Position numbers and translations under genes: made by a program. The notes beneath the pieces are model-generated. The model was not told the DNA's origin. It ran no database searches and saw only the letters and a list, made by a program, of their open reading frames with translations. This document shows, one piece after another, positions 1 to 10,733 of a stretch of DNA of 64,000 bases (position 1 is its first letter; each line of letters begins with the position of its first letter). Origin of the DNA: Syngnathus acus (taxonomy: Eukaryota > Chordata > Actinopteri > Syngnathiformes > Syngnathidae); contig NC_051096.1 in assembly GCF_901709675.1 (NCBI RefSeq), positions 4,987,001-5,051,000 on the forward strand, written 5' to 3'.

Positions 1-1011
1 CATGCCATTGAGTGGAGCGCACGAGGGGGGTCAGATGGTTAGACTTGACCTAATGCATACAAAGCAAGTCCAAGTCAGTACTCGTAGAGTAGTAGCAGCA
101 GTAGGAGCAGTGAACAAACCATAAAAAAACCTGCAGGCCATTTGTCAGTACGCCGCCTGAGAGAGAAGCATTACAATTAACCGCAAGGCTCATCCAAGCG
201 TGCATCTGCTCGGAACAAATGAGCTTCAAAATGTGTTTGCGGCGAGCACTTACAGCAGGCTGGAGACCCGCTCGTGCTACCCGTGATCTATCTGTGACCA
301 TTACGCCGTTATTAGGATTGGGGCTCGCAAAGGCCATCCTGACTCATCTCGTCATTGACAGAATGCTTCTTCGCCTGTGAGCGGAATTCCGACGGGCTCA
401 TAAAAGGAAGAGTTACTCTTCTTGGCAGGTGGATGAGTTCCAATCCGTTAGACGTGCGCCCCCTGTTCCTGCAAAGAAAAGCGATTCGGAGGTCAACAGG
501 TGCAAGATGGTCAACAGGCAAAAATGGCTGCTCAATCCACATCACCGCCAGTCAAGCTCCAATGAATTTGCAAATTTCAATTTCAAATAATTCTGACAAG
601 ATACACGAATCATTACCCTCTCAATTTTTTTTTGCGCTCATCAAATATGTTATTTCTCACCTCTTCGCTCCACAACCATCCATAATTCCATTTTCCTGTT
701 CATTTAAGAACAATAGCTCCGAGTCATCGTTTCAACAACGGCTCGGCATCACATTGTCCTTGATTCTCAACCGTGTAATGTTCTCTTTATCTTTACGGCG
801 CTGTGTGGCAAGGATAAAGCTGTGGAACGAAGGGTAAGTTTTTAACATTGAGAATAAAAAAAACATCATTGAAATTTGAATGTTAGGTACACTGGAAAAT
901 ATGAGCAGAAATGCAGCCAAAATACAAAAATGGTCATTTGAATTATGTTAGCAGAACTAGAAGCCATCAATCAATATCCTTGAGGATTTTTTTTTTTTTT
1001 TTTTTACCTAC

Positions 1012-1171
1012 CAGGAATGCCACGTCTTCTCCCCCGTCGTCGTGGATAATCAGACTTCTTGTCAGGTCTGTCTCCCACTAGCGTCCAGGTTACGGGGTCC
1101 TTCTCCAAGTGTCGGCTCCAATTTGTCCACTTTGGCCTTTGGAGTCAAAGTATGCATAGGCACACAAAGCC
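1012..1171 (-). other. Exon-like block of unknown identity, frame interrupted
   Basis: On the minus strand a pyrimidine-rich acceptor (tttccacag, ending 1172) precedes a 160-base block that ends at a good donor (CCTG|gtaggt, donor at 1011-1010). One frame reads AYFDSKGQSGQIGADTWRR and meets TAA at a CCCCGTAACC sequence. One frame over, the rest reads TWTLVGDRPDKKSDY followed by an Arg-rich PRRRGRRRG. This looks like one reading frame broken by a one-base change, or two spliced pieces. I do not recognise the protein. The opposite strand also offers splice-like signals, so the block could be chance or a repeat. Confidence 0.2.
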
Positions 1172-3639
1172 CTGTGGAAACAAGTTTGGTGATGGGGGGA
1201 AAAAAACAAAACATTCACACACACATGCCGTGGGCAAAGACAAGTTGAGGCCTCTTGTATGGAACGGCACCTGAATCCAGATGAAAGTCGGAACGGTCTG
1301 CAAACTCACAAACACTTCCTGTTGTGAGCTGGAATATATTTCATTCATCAACATTAAAAAAATTATGCACAACGTGCTTCTTCAGCAGTCACCTCTAAAT
1401 TGTGTGCAATCTTCATTAATTTGATCACGAGTCGATTCTCCCTCTCCGACTGCAATTCTGATTATGATGATGAGTCGAGGAGTTAATAAGCTTATTAATT
1501 ACCTGTGTAGGAGACAAGCCGGCTCCCACGGTGACCCCCCCCCTCCTACTAACAAAGCACTGTCATCCTTACCCGACTGTCTCCAAGGTCGCGCTGCTTT
1601 TTACAGTGCTGGCTCTGCTACGGGAATCTCAAAAGTCACACGGTAATGAGCTTAATTAGAATAATTCAAGGTCGGGCGGGAGGATGGTATTGTGTGGAGA
1701 AGAGGGGGGGGGGGTCATAAAAAGAATGAAATAAAATCGTATTCTGCTGAGAGTGGCTTTAATGAGATGTCGTGGTTAAAACCAATGTTGGAAAAGTTCA
1801 ATTAAATTGCGGAACAAATATCGAACGATATTTTTGAAACAACATCATATTTCATTATTTGATGCCTGCTGGTTTGCGATTTCAGTTCTGTCTTTTTATT
1901 TTGCTTTGGGCGATATAGAGAGAGAAAAGAGAGAAAGTGTGCATCGCGTAGAAAGAAAACATTTGAAGCTCAGAGGAAAAGCTTCTGTGGAGTATTTCAA
2001 CCAGTTTGTGGAGACAAAAAAAAAAAAAAAAAAAGGTGTTAGAGGTCTTTTTTGGACTGTGTGACCATGACAGATTCAGGCCAACGTGCGCTTCCTCCCT
2101 TTGTCTTTTTAAAAAGGGACTTGGCATAAAAAGGTTATTTCTCATCTAGTTTCTCTCTTTCAAGGGTAAACGAGTTGTGAGGCTGCCACCTATAAAGGGC
2201 CTTTAAAATAATTAAAAAAAAGTAGAAAGGAGAAGTGTGAAGGTAACCTTAACAGTCCTCCATCTGTGTGCACACTTCATTGCATTGAAACGACACGCTC
2301 ACTTAAAAGAGAGGGACTGGAAATAAACAGGTGAAATCAAAATGAGCAAAATCAGCAGAAAAAGACTCGAATCAAAACCGCCTGGCCGAGCAGTGAAGCA
2401 ATAAGCGGTGACAAATTGGATTGGATACTTTTCATGCCACATGTGTCATCAGGCTTCTTAAATAAAAAAAATAAAAAAAGTGTGTGTTTACTGAGGCTGT
2501 GAGCTGCTCTGTCGTCAGCAGAAAAGGTGACAGGTCGTGAATTCAATTTTTTTTTTTACTGCGAAAGGAAAGAGGGGATGAATGATAGCGTCTCCCCCCA
2601 AAAAAAAAGTCTCGTATAATAAAGAGAAATATTTGCTAAAAAGGACGCAGAGGATGAACGTGCATGCATACAACATTGTAGAAATGGAAAATTATATTTT
2701 CCACTGCTTGGCCTTTAAGAGCGCATGCATTTGCATATTCATGCCTCGTGTTTATATTCCAAACATAACTTGATGGCTAATGAGTGGATTAGAACATTTG
2801 AAGTAGATTCAGATATGAGCCTCGAGGCTTTCTATTATTCTTACAAGATCAATGACTGACTTTGCAAAATGCCAAATTTGCCAGCGTTAATTTGGCCTTA
2901 AGGTACCGCGGTCACCGCACAAGCGCAAATTAATTTAATAAGACACATAAATAGAGAAACCGGTGATCACTTTCTGCATATTTAGAAGGGGGGGGGGGGA
3001 CACATTTTTGGAAATGGTTACACAGTAAATTAGGGGCATGAGTTAGCTTGGGCAACTAAACCTGTGGGCGGTGTTTGATGGAATTTACAGTGACGGGCGG
3101 GCTCGTACGTGCATGCTGACAAGATGCTTGAAGAAATGAGCACAAAGGAAGTCACAAGGAATCATGGAATCAGAATTACAACACTTCAAAGTTACTTTAG
3201 CACGACACTACTGCCATCTGCTGTTGAGAAACTGTCATCTATTGTCATAAAATATAATACAGACACTAAACATGTCAGTCTCTAGCACATATAAATAAAA
3301 AACATGTCATCCCGTTGGGAACACGGTGTTCCGGAACTGCTCTCATCAACAGACGACAAACAGGACATAGCACCGCCATCGTTAACAATACTTTTATTGT
3401 TGCTTGCTGTCAGATAAAAGCAGATAGCAAGGAGCATAATAATAATAATAATATTCAGTTTTCCTTTGGAGGATGGACCCCCCATGAATGCTACAAGACA
3501 CTGTATTATGAAGAGTCACAACAATGGTTGCCGTTGCCTTGTAACACAAGATTTCTCTTCAAGAATGTTGGCTAGTGCTGGACCGCATCACCTGGACCAC
3601 CTTTGGCATCGGGAGGTAACGCCATTTAAGAAACATGGG

Positions 3640-4045
3640 CTGTAGTTCCGCAAATAGTGGCTACTCAGAGGCGGGTCATATTTTTGGAATCCCGTGCTGC
3701 TGTTTTGGTTAGCAACAGACTTCAAGTTACAGTTATGACAGGTTTTTTCCAAATATATTTGTGAGCAAAATGTTTATTATATATATGGACGGCCACTATT
3801 TGAGGAAATACGGTAAAATCACCCCAAATTTCCTTCTTCAGCTGTGTACCTTGGTAGGATGCTGCTGTTTTGGTTAGCAAAACTCTTTAATGTCCGTGTA
3901 TGAGCTGAGGTATTTACAGTTACGACCCGTTTTTTCTATTTCTTTTTTCCTGGCGGGGAAAAAAAGGCAGGTATTTATTTATGTTTCGGTTCGTCCTAAG
4001 CGGACGACGTGGAGGGACGGCCACTATATGAGGAAATACGGTATA
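3640..4045. repeat. Dispersed inverted-repeat (MITE-like) element, degraded
   Basis: The segment contains caaatagtggct near the left and ccactatttgaggaaatacg near 3793-3812, which are inverted versions of each other, and a further ccactatatgaggaaatacg at 4021-4040. A sub-motif, ctgctgttttggttagcaa, occurs twice inside (around 3700 and 3862). It reappears in reverse complement at about 15550, together with the same end sequence. This indicates a multicopy non-autonomous DNA element rather than gene sequence. Confidence 0.5.
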
Positions 4046-5151
4046 TTACAAGCACGTTTGTCCATCTGATGAACATTCCGGGAGCGACTCCAGCAAGCTT
4101 GAAGTCTGCTAGTCATGTTTCAAGTTTGACAACTCTACAGTATATTTCTGCTAACGTCGTTAGTTTTGAAGAGAAGCGCTCACAAATGCGATTATCCTCT
4201 GGGTTATTATGTACACAAGCGTTATTATTACTATTAGAGTGAGATCCACTTTTGAAGTGCAGTATGCGAGCAAAAGCTTTTAGCTTATTCCAATAAGGAG
4301 GGAAGAAGACGGCATGGTGATTTTCAATCACACTGACGTTTGTTTTGGTGCAGAGAAGCTTTACAGGCTTGGAAAATGAGGTTAGATGAACGAGTGTGGG
4401 GGGGGTGGGCAACAAGAGCAGCATCGAGTTGAACAAAGATATGATGGATAGTCCTCGCTTTGTTCTACTAATAAAAAAAAAAAGTATAAATAGAACATCC
4501 TGTTTGGAGTGAGCGCGGATATGAAGAAAATCTCTTGAAGCTTACACACGCACACACACGCGCACATCTGGTGCACTTCTTCACTATCTTGATCCACCAT
4601 TGTTGGATTTCCTGAGATTCCAGGTGTCCCTCAGGGCTTTGCAAATTCCAACATTGGCCGAATGATTTGATCAATCGACTCTTTGAGGTCGGACGTCAGC
4701 ACCAGAGAAAAGAAAAACACACATCCATGCAGACGAGCTCTTTGAAAGAGTGTCTCTGACCTGACCTGCAGGCACTTCATCACCACTTAGCGTTAAAAAG
4801 AAAGCACGAGGCGAGAAAAAAAAATTAAAAAATACAAAAACAAAACAACGATTAAAATGGGTGAGGTATCCTTGAAGTATTTCTAAGGAATTTAGGCTTA
4901 TTAATACCACCTTGGAATGCACTACGTATTGATATATGTTCATGTATATATTTATATATGTACGGTATATTGCTGTTAACATAAGCAGGATAACTTTCGA
5001 TAAATATGGCAGCCTCTTTTCCGTCCGAGGCACCTCGAGTGAGCTTCAGAACCCGACAGTGTCTTCAGCTCCCTGAGGAGGAGGCAGACCTCCCTTTTTT
5101 TTTTTTTTTTTTTTAAAAGATTAAAACTCAAACGACATCACCAGCTTTTGG

Positions 5152-8100
5152 TCACTCTTCATCCACAGTTTCCCTTGTTGGATCCTTCTCTTTCTGTTCT
5201 GCCACCTGTATGGCGGGACTGGGGAGGGCCTCCGATGTGGTCCGGTCTGGTTGTTCCGCCATTCTCTGGGCGGATGCTTCTTCCTGTCAACAAGCAAGTG
5301 ATTCAATTAAAATTCAACATTGATTATCATCCGTTCGCGTTAGCTTACCTGCTCTGAGAAACGTTGATTGACCTGATCGGAGAACTCTTGCATCTCCCCC
5401 TCTTCGCCGTTGGAGTGGCAGGTCGGACTAGGGACCTCGATGCCGTGGCTTTCCAAAATGGCGGCTTCTATACATACATTAAGGTAAATATAAGATATTT
5501 ATTTAAAATATTTCATTCTCAAGCGCTCACCGATATTGGCTCTCCGCTTCATCTCCTTGCGGCGGTTAGCAAACCAGTTGTACACCTTTAGCGCCGTCAC
5601 GCGCTCAAACTCAGACAGCTTGCAACCTGAACGCAAGAAGAGGAAAAAAACTGACACGCTACAACAATGTGAATATGTAATACTTCATTCACAAAACTCA
5701 CGATGTCTTTCGATACCTGGTTTCTGGATGACTGAGTTGCAGGCGTTAGCGATCTCCTCCCGCTTCGCCTCATCGGGGTACTGATTCTCCACGAAGAAGC
5801 TTGGGGGAGGAAAAAATGATTCGAATGTTACAATCGAGACTCAAAGTTAGCGGATTGGAGCAACTCTGCTAGTTCTCCGAGTAGGTCATCTTGGCATGAA
5901 TCCGAGGTACACACACACACACGCATATGTCCGTCCTTGGATCTAAAAGAGCTCCTTGGGATCAAGCACTGCAGAGGGCCCCGTGTGGTCTTATTACCGT
6001 GAGTGCCCCTAGTACTTACTGCACGCGTCTAATGGACAAATCAATTGCGCACAGTGGGTGGGACTGTTAGGGGTGGAGGTTAAAAGAGTCCGGGGGGTGT
6101 GTGGGATGAGGGGGGGGGACAATGCTACTTTGTCAGCATCCTTCTGGCCGGCCGAGAAAAAAAAAGAAGACAAGTCTATTCCAGGGAAGCAGAGGTAATA
6201 AGAAACTGCTTAATCAAGTCAAACAGGATAAGGCACATGCTCCCAAATGTGCATGGTATGCTATTTGCTGCTCAGAATTGGAAAATAAGGAGAGATTTGT
6301 TCAAGGGCTGTTTGTGGTAACACATGATGCTTGCTGTGAGGAATGATCAAATCGAGTTAAGGCTCCTTTGCAGTTTTGGAATAGCCAACAACAACAATAA
6401 TAATAACCTCTCCATGATGGCTTGGCACTCCTTCCTCCAGGTGAAGCGGCTTCCGCGACGCAGCCTCAGTGGCGCCCCGACTATTGCCGGCCTGTCAGCC
6501 ATGATGCCCGTCCGCCAGTCAGGTTCCTCCTTCACCATTGACCGCATCGATAAAGTTGCACCTGTTGGAGAATCGCATTTCGGAATAGTTATTATGATTG
6601 ACATAACAGATGCCGATAGATTCCGCAAGATGGCGGCAAAGCAATGAAGCGCCACAACTGACTTCAATATGAAAATGTGCCAGTCTCCCGTGGCGATCCA
6701 GTATAAGTGCAAGACCGGGTTTGGTGATGAGAGGGGGGGTCCCAGGGTTACCTGGCTGGGCTGCACTGGCGGCGGCGGCGGCAGTGTACCACGGCAACAA
6801 ATGCATCAGGAGCTCTCTCTGCCTGCTCCACACGGGGTTGGAGTTGGGGTTGAGGTTGGTGTTGGGGTTGGGGAGGCAGCCGCTCGCCCCCGCCGCCAGC
6901 CCGTCTCTGTCCCCTCCCCTGGCCCTGGGGCTCACGCTGTGCTGGCTTTCGCTCCACCTCAGCCCTTCAGTCAGGGTAAGATTGCAGACGTCAGTTTTAG
7001 GGGGCAAACGGAATTTGCATTGTGCCGTGTTGCGCAATCGGCCAATAAGAATTTGCCGTTTCTTTTTCATTTTGCCGTGTCAGCCGAGTGAATAGAAGCA
7101 AAGCGCTGTGGCCGCGTTGGTTCGGAACCACTGCGGAGGATCGATTCTTGTTATTGTTAGTATCGGCCCGTGTAGGAGGGAAAACCAGCACCAGAGCGGC
7201 TCCAGCATGAGAACTACAGCAAAGCTTCGAAGCTGAAGCAGGGTAAAAAAAATTGAAAGTAAAGATGAATGGAGAAAGAAGCAATGCGTGTGTCAAGTCA
7301 ACTATTTCTGGGCATGACAAGCCAAATCAAAGCAGTGTGCGTCATCATCCGCATGCAGGAGGAAGTAGGAATTTGTTAGCAAGCATTCTTTTGGATCCCA
7401 GTTGATCTAGAAGCGTCTGCATCTGGAGCAAAGCCTCACCTGGGTTAGTTCTCTCCAGCAGGTACCAGCGGTAGAAAGCTCTGCGTTTGGAGTCGCTCAT
7501 CTCCAGACCTTGCTGCAGCAGCCACTGCGAGATGTAACTCTGACTAATGCCTGCGTAGAAAAAAATAATAAAAAATTATGAGCATGTCAGGGTTAAAAAT
7601 CAATTGTAGTCTTTTCTGACCTGTAACTTGTCCCACAATTGCCTGAGAAATCCTTCGGTTGTTGAGGAAGGTTTTGATCTCTTCTTTCACCAGGTTGCTA
7701 TCCCTCCTGTGAAAGTTAAAATATATGTCACTGCACAGGAACTTTTGCACAGTGGTGGCTTACTTAACGGATTCAGTGAAAAGTCTTTTTTTTTTTTTTT
7801 TTTTTTCTTCCTTCTCGAGTTATCCCAGTACACCTGACCTGAATTAACGTGACTACACTTGTGGAGGAACAGCCTGCAGCTCTGGGGAGCTCAAGTGCCA
7901 TTACCTGACGTTATAATAGTCTGTCTTTGTCTGCTCCTTGATCCTCTTCTATTCATCCTCACCCAGAGCTAATTCACGCTTGACCTTCCTCACCTCATGT
8001 ATTCCTCCACCTTCTCCTCCAGGTCCCACTCCTCCTCCCCGACTACATCGTAGCTGAACGAGCGCTGCACAGCCACGCTCGTGGGGTACAGCGGAGGGGG

Positions 8101-8867
8101 CGAAGCTTCAAAGCTGTTGCTGGGGGACAACGCTGCGCCGTCCAGCCCGGAGGTCTGCGTGGTGGCCGAGGCGAGGGAGAGAGAGGAGGTGGACGACGAA
8201 GAGGAGGGCGCCGGGGCGGAGGTGGTGGTGTTGTTGTTGCCGTTGTTGGTAGTGGAAGGGGCCGGGTGGGAGTCACAGTGAGGCGGGCGGTGGTCCGGGT
8301 CGAGCCTCTCCAGAGACTCCAAGGCGTGGAGTATCTGAGGTTTAGTCATGCCGGAGAGGCGCAGACGTTGGAGGAGGTCGATTTGCTCAATGGTGTAGCG
8401 CGGCTCCACCCCGCAGCACTCCATTCGGACATCTGCACAATTGTTGAGCACACACCACAAAATTAGGTACGCTTGTGAAAAGCAAGATTTTGCCATCGTG
8501 GAATACCAAAAATTCTCCTCTCAGTAATTCAATATGGTAACCAAAATAGTTAAACAGCTCTAAGTATATACATTGCTATTTTGTGTTTAAAAAAACATTA
8601 ATTCAAAGTTTCAGAAGTCTGAATTCACACATCTTCAACGAGACAAGCTTGCCACTCTTTCTAAAAGTTGAAACTTCCTTTGCAAATGGCAATAAAGACA
8701 ACAAATTCAATATGCTTTGCATATCATTATAGAGTGACAAGAAGTTGCATTTAAGCCAAGAACCTCCAGCCCTCCGCTATCTTACCTGGTGGAGGGGGCG
8801 ACCCGGAGAGGCGCCCCGGGAGTGGCTCCGTGCTTCGGGTTGCAGCGGGGACACACCACTGTCGCAT
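5152..8867 (-). CDS. hmbox1: Homeobox-containing protein 1 (HMBOX1/HOT1)
   Basis: Nine coding exons on the minus strand: 8867-8786, 8432-7994, 7706-7621, 7550-7440, 6561-6408, 5799-5717, 5626-5531, 5467-5349 and 5283-5152. They join in phase with GT-AG borders to 433 codons plus TGA; human HMBOX1 is about 420 residues. An HNF1-type N-terminal motif (TIEQIDLLQRLRLSGMTK, about 36-53) is followed by a Ser/Thr/Asn-rich linker. A POU-specific-like domain (about 170-235, with NNRRISQAIVGQVTG) and an atypical homeodomain (about 274-350, ending VYNWFANRRKE) follow. The family binds double-stranded telomeric repeats in the nucleus and also acts as a transcriptional repressor. ATG 8867 lies in frame downstream of TAG at 8909-8907; ATG 8424 is an alternative start 30 codons later. 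The tail is rich in Gln and Glu. Confidence 0.95.
6835..6876 (+). repeat. Degenerate GGGGTT-type G-rich repeat in an hmbox1 intron
   Basis: The plus strand reads as irregular repeats of gttgggg, gttgagg and gttggtg units over about 40 bases, inside the hmbox1 intron 7439-6562. At least four runs of three or four G lie close together, so the stretch could form a G-quadruplex on the strand opposite the transcript. No protein meaning is likely; the reading frames across it give only Val-Gly or Leu-Gly repeats. Confidence 0.55.
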
Positions 8868-9441
8868 GGCTCCGCTCGGCAAATAGTTCCGCACAGCGTG
8901 GACCTCCTAAATACAGACGCGCTGCAGTTTATCGCAGTGGATAATCGCCCATTAGCATGCTGTCAGACCGACAGCTCCGAGATGACTTGCCGGATGGCTA
9001 AATGAGCTAAGCTAACGCCGCTAACTAGTCTGGTTCCCTAGAGCCTGCTAGGAAACAATCCGTCAAGCTATCCGTTATTGCGCGAATAAAATGCGGAGGT
9101 CAACTAGTTACCTTTCAAAATAAAAGCACATTCCTTGTCAATTTTAAGGTAAGGATTTTAAAACTTGATTGTGTTTTGAAAAGCAGAGGAAGCGATGTTG
9201 CCACGGTTGTTTAAATTGACGACGCTGACTGTCTCGTCTCGGCTAACTTATTTAAACTTGCACAATGGATGAAGAAAGTATCGTAATACAGCTAATAAGT
9301 GTAGTTACACAGTAGTAAACATGATGTCTAGTCAGGTAACGAACAAGAATGGAGGCTGTTATTGGCGGATTAGCTCCGTAGCTAGCGTAGTTAGCTCGTC
9401 GCTAACTAGCACCGGGGTGGTCCCACGGCGGTCTCGCTTAC

Positions 9442-9500
9442 CTCTCGGCAGCGGTGGACGGACAGCTGCCGCCGGCTGGCTGGCTGGACGGAGACCACTG
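9442..9500 (-). other. hmbox1: Probable non-coding first exon of hmbox1
   Basis: A CG-containing segment ends on the minus strand at a strong donor, CCGAGAG|gtaagcgag (donor at 9441-9440). It lies about 570 bases upstream of the first coding exon, and a good minus-strand acceptor (tgtttcctag, near 9050) precedes that exon. The left-hand limit of the exon, meaning the transcription start, is not visible to me, so the outer coordinate is nominal. Confidence 0.4.
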
Positions 9501-10733
9501 CAGGTGGGAGAACCCGTCAACAAAAAAAGTATCTCTCCTTCCCAAGTTTCCCGATCTTTTTTTTTTTTTTTTTTTTTACAGCCGGGCAAGGAGCACCCAC
9601 CGCTGGGTCATGTTGTCTTTGGGCTATGCAGCAATACTGTATGCAAATACAGTACAAGGAGTCTCGATTTATGACCCCCTCCTTCACCCGACACCACCGC
9701 CGTCAAGTACGTCTGGATTATTATGACTTCCGGTTATGCTGTAAACACTGCACTGTCCACCCACTTAGCACAAAAACACAATGCACAAAAATACCTCAAA
9801 TAAACTTGGTTTTAGGTATAAAATGCAAAAATAGATCAAATCCAAACTGAGTGGACATTTCCTTGTGTGCACAAAGCAGATCAATTATCTAATTATCTAA
9901 TGTCTAATGTGACAAAATGGGAATTTATTACAGTAACTGGACACGGTTGTACTATGTGTGTCGTGCAAACAGTCATAAATCACACTAGACATTTGTAAGT
10001 GAGGAGTTTGTGACTATTAATTGTCTCGTTTTTAAATTTCTCCACGAGACGGTGCTAAAGGCGCAGTTTTGCAAGGTGCCTTTCTGATTAGAAACGATTT
10101 GTCATCATTATTTCTTTAAAATGCAAACAAAACATATTGAAATGAATCATGTTCATTTAAAATGCAAACAAAACATATTGAAATGAATCATGTTCATTTT
10201 GGTCATGAAATATGATTGAAAAGTCATGTTTTATTGTTTTACAAAAATGAACATTAAGAAAATTCCAATAAAGAAAAATAGAGTGTACCTAAAAAAAATT
10301 CAACTGAAACTTAAACAGGGTGCACCTTTTGAAACGACTAACAAACAGGCGTGGCATCAACAACTTCACCTGTGCTCACCTGTTACTAAATTAAACCCAG
10401 ACAATGACAAATTTCCATTCCCTTTCAAAATAAAACTAAGGGCTCACATCGACTTATTAAACCACTTTAAAAGCATTTGTTGCTCCACTCCTAATCGTAT
10501 TCTAATTTCAACGATAGCCAAGGATGGCAGTGCTTGCATAAAACAGTACATTTTTAAACCCCCTTTTCAGAGATGTCGGATTTTTTATTTTGAAGATCTG
10601 TCAACATGCTTAAGCTGCCTGACTGGTCATGTGTGACTTGTTTCGTTGAAAGTGGGGACATGACATGCGGTCCTTCTTTTAACACTTAAAGCTTTACTGT
10701 AAGCCAACGTAAACGAATGGTGACTTGATCAAG
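9501..10733. other. Head-to-head intergenic region between hmbox1 and tmem54
   Basis: About 1.2 kb separates the probable 5' exon of minus-strand hmbox1 from the plus-strand tmem54 start, so both promoters should lie here. It is AT-rich towards tmem54. It contains a perfect 41-base tandem duplication (10115-10196). The 136-codon open frame at 10226-10636 is Lys/Ile-rich with no family resemblance, and I treat it as chance. Confidence 0.5.
10115..10196 (+). repeat. Perfect 41-base tandem duplication
   Basis: The unit starting tttaaaatgcaaacaaaaca at 10115 is repeated without mismatch from 10156 to 10196. The perfect identity in AT-rich non-coding DNA suggests a recent slippage or duplication event. 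It lies about 540 bases upstream of the tmem54 start codon. Confidence 0.9.

Larger units (their letters stand above)
1..5151. other. Left flank without a recognised gene
   Basis: No open reading frame here resembles a protein family I know; the longest (355-837 +) has ordinary non-coding composition. The stretch holds A/T homopolymers, a 13-base G run near 2987-2999, a dispersed inverted-repeat element at 3.6-4.05 kb and an exon-like block at 1012-1171 (both listed separately). The right end must contain the 3' untranslated region of the minus-strand hmbox1 gene, whose stop codon is at 5154-5152, but I found no convincing minus-strand AATAAA close to it. Confidence 0.6.

Noticed and set aside
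355-837. 160-codon plus-strand open frame
   Set aside because: No family resemblance, composition like the surrounding non-coding DNA, and no splice or promoter support.
6519-7095. Overlapping long open frames on both strands near the hmbox1 G-rich repeat
   Set aside because: They run across an intron and the Val-Gly repeat; only the minus-strand part 6561-6408 is a real hmbox1 exon.
8043-8281. Pro/Arg-rich minus-strand and Glu/Gly-rich plus-strand frames
   Set aside because: They are shadows of the hmbox1 exon 8432-7994 in other frames.
8430-8432. ATG at the first base of hmbox1 exon 2
   Set aside because: Its frame (MSEWSAAG) does not lead into the conserved protein.
10226-10636. 136-codon plus-strand open frame between hmbox1 and tmem54
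   Set aside because: Lys/Ile-rich low-complexity start, no recognised domain, and it lies in the presumed promoter region.
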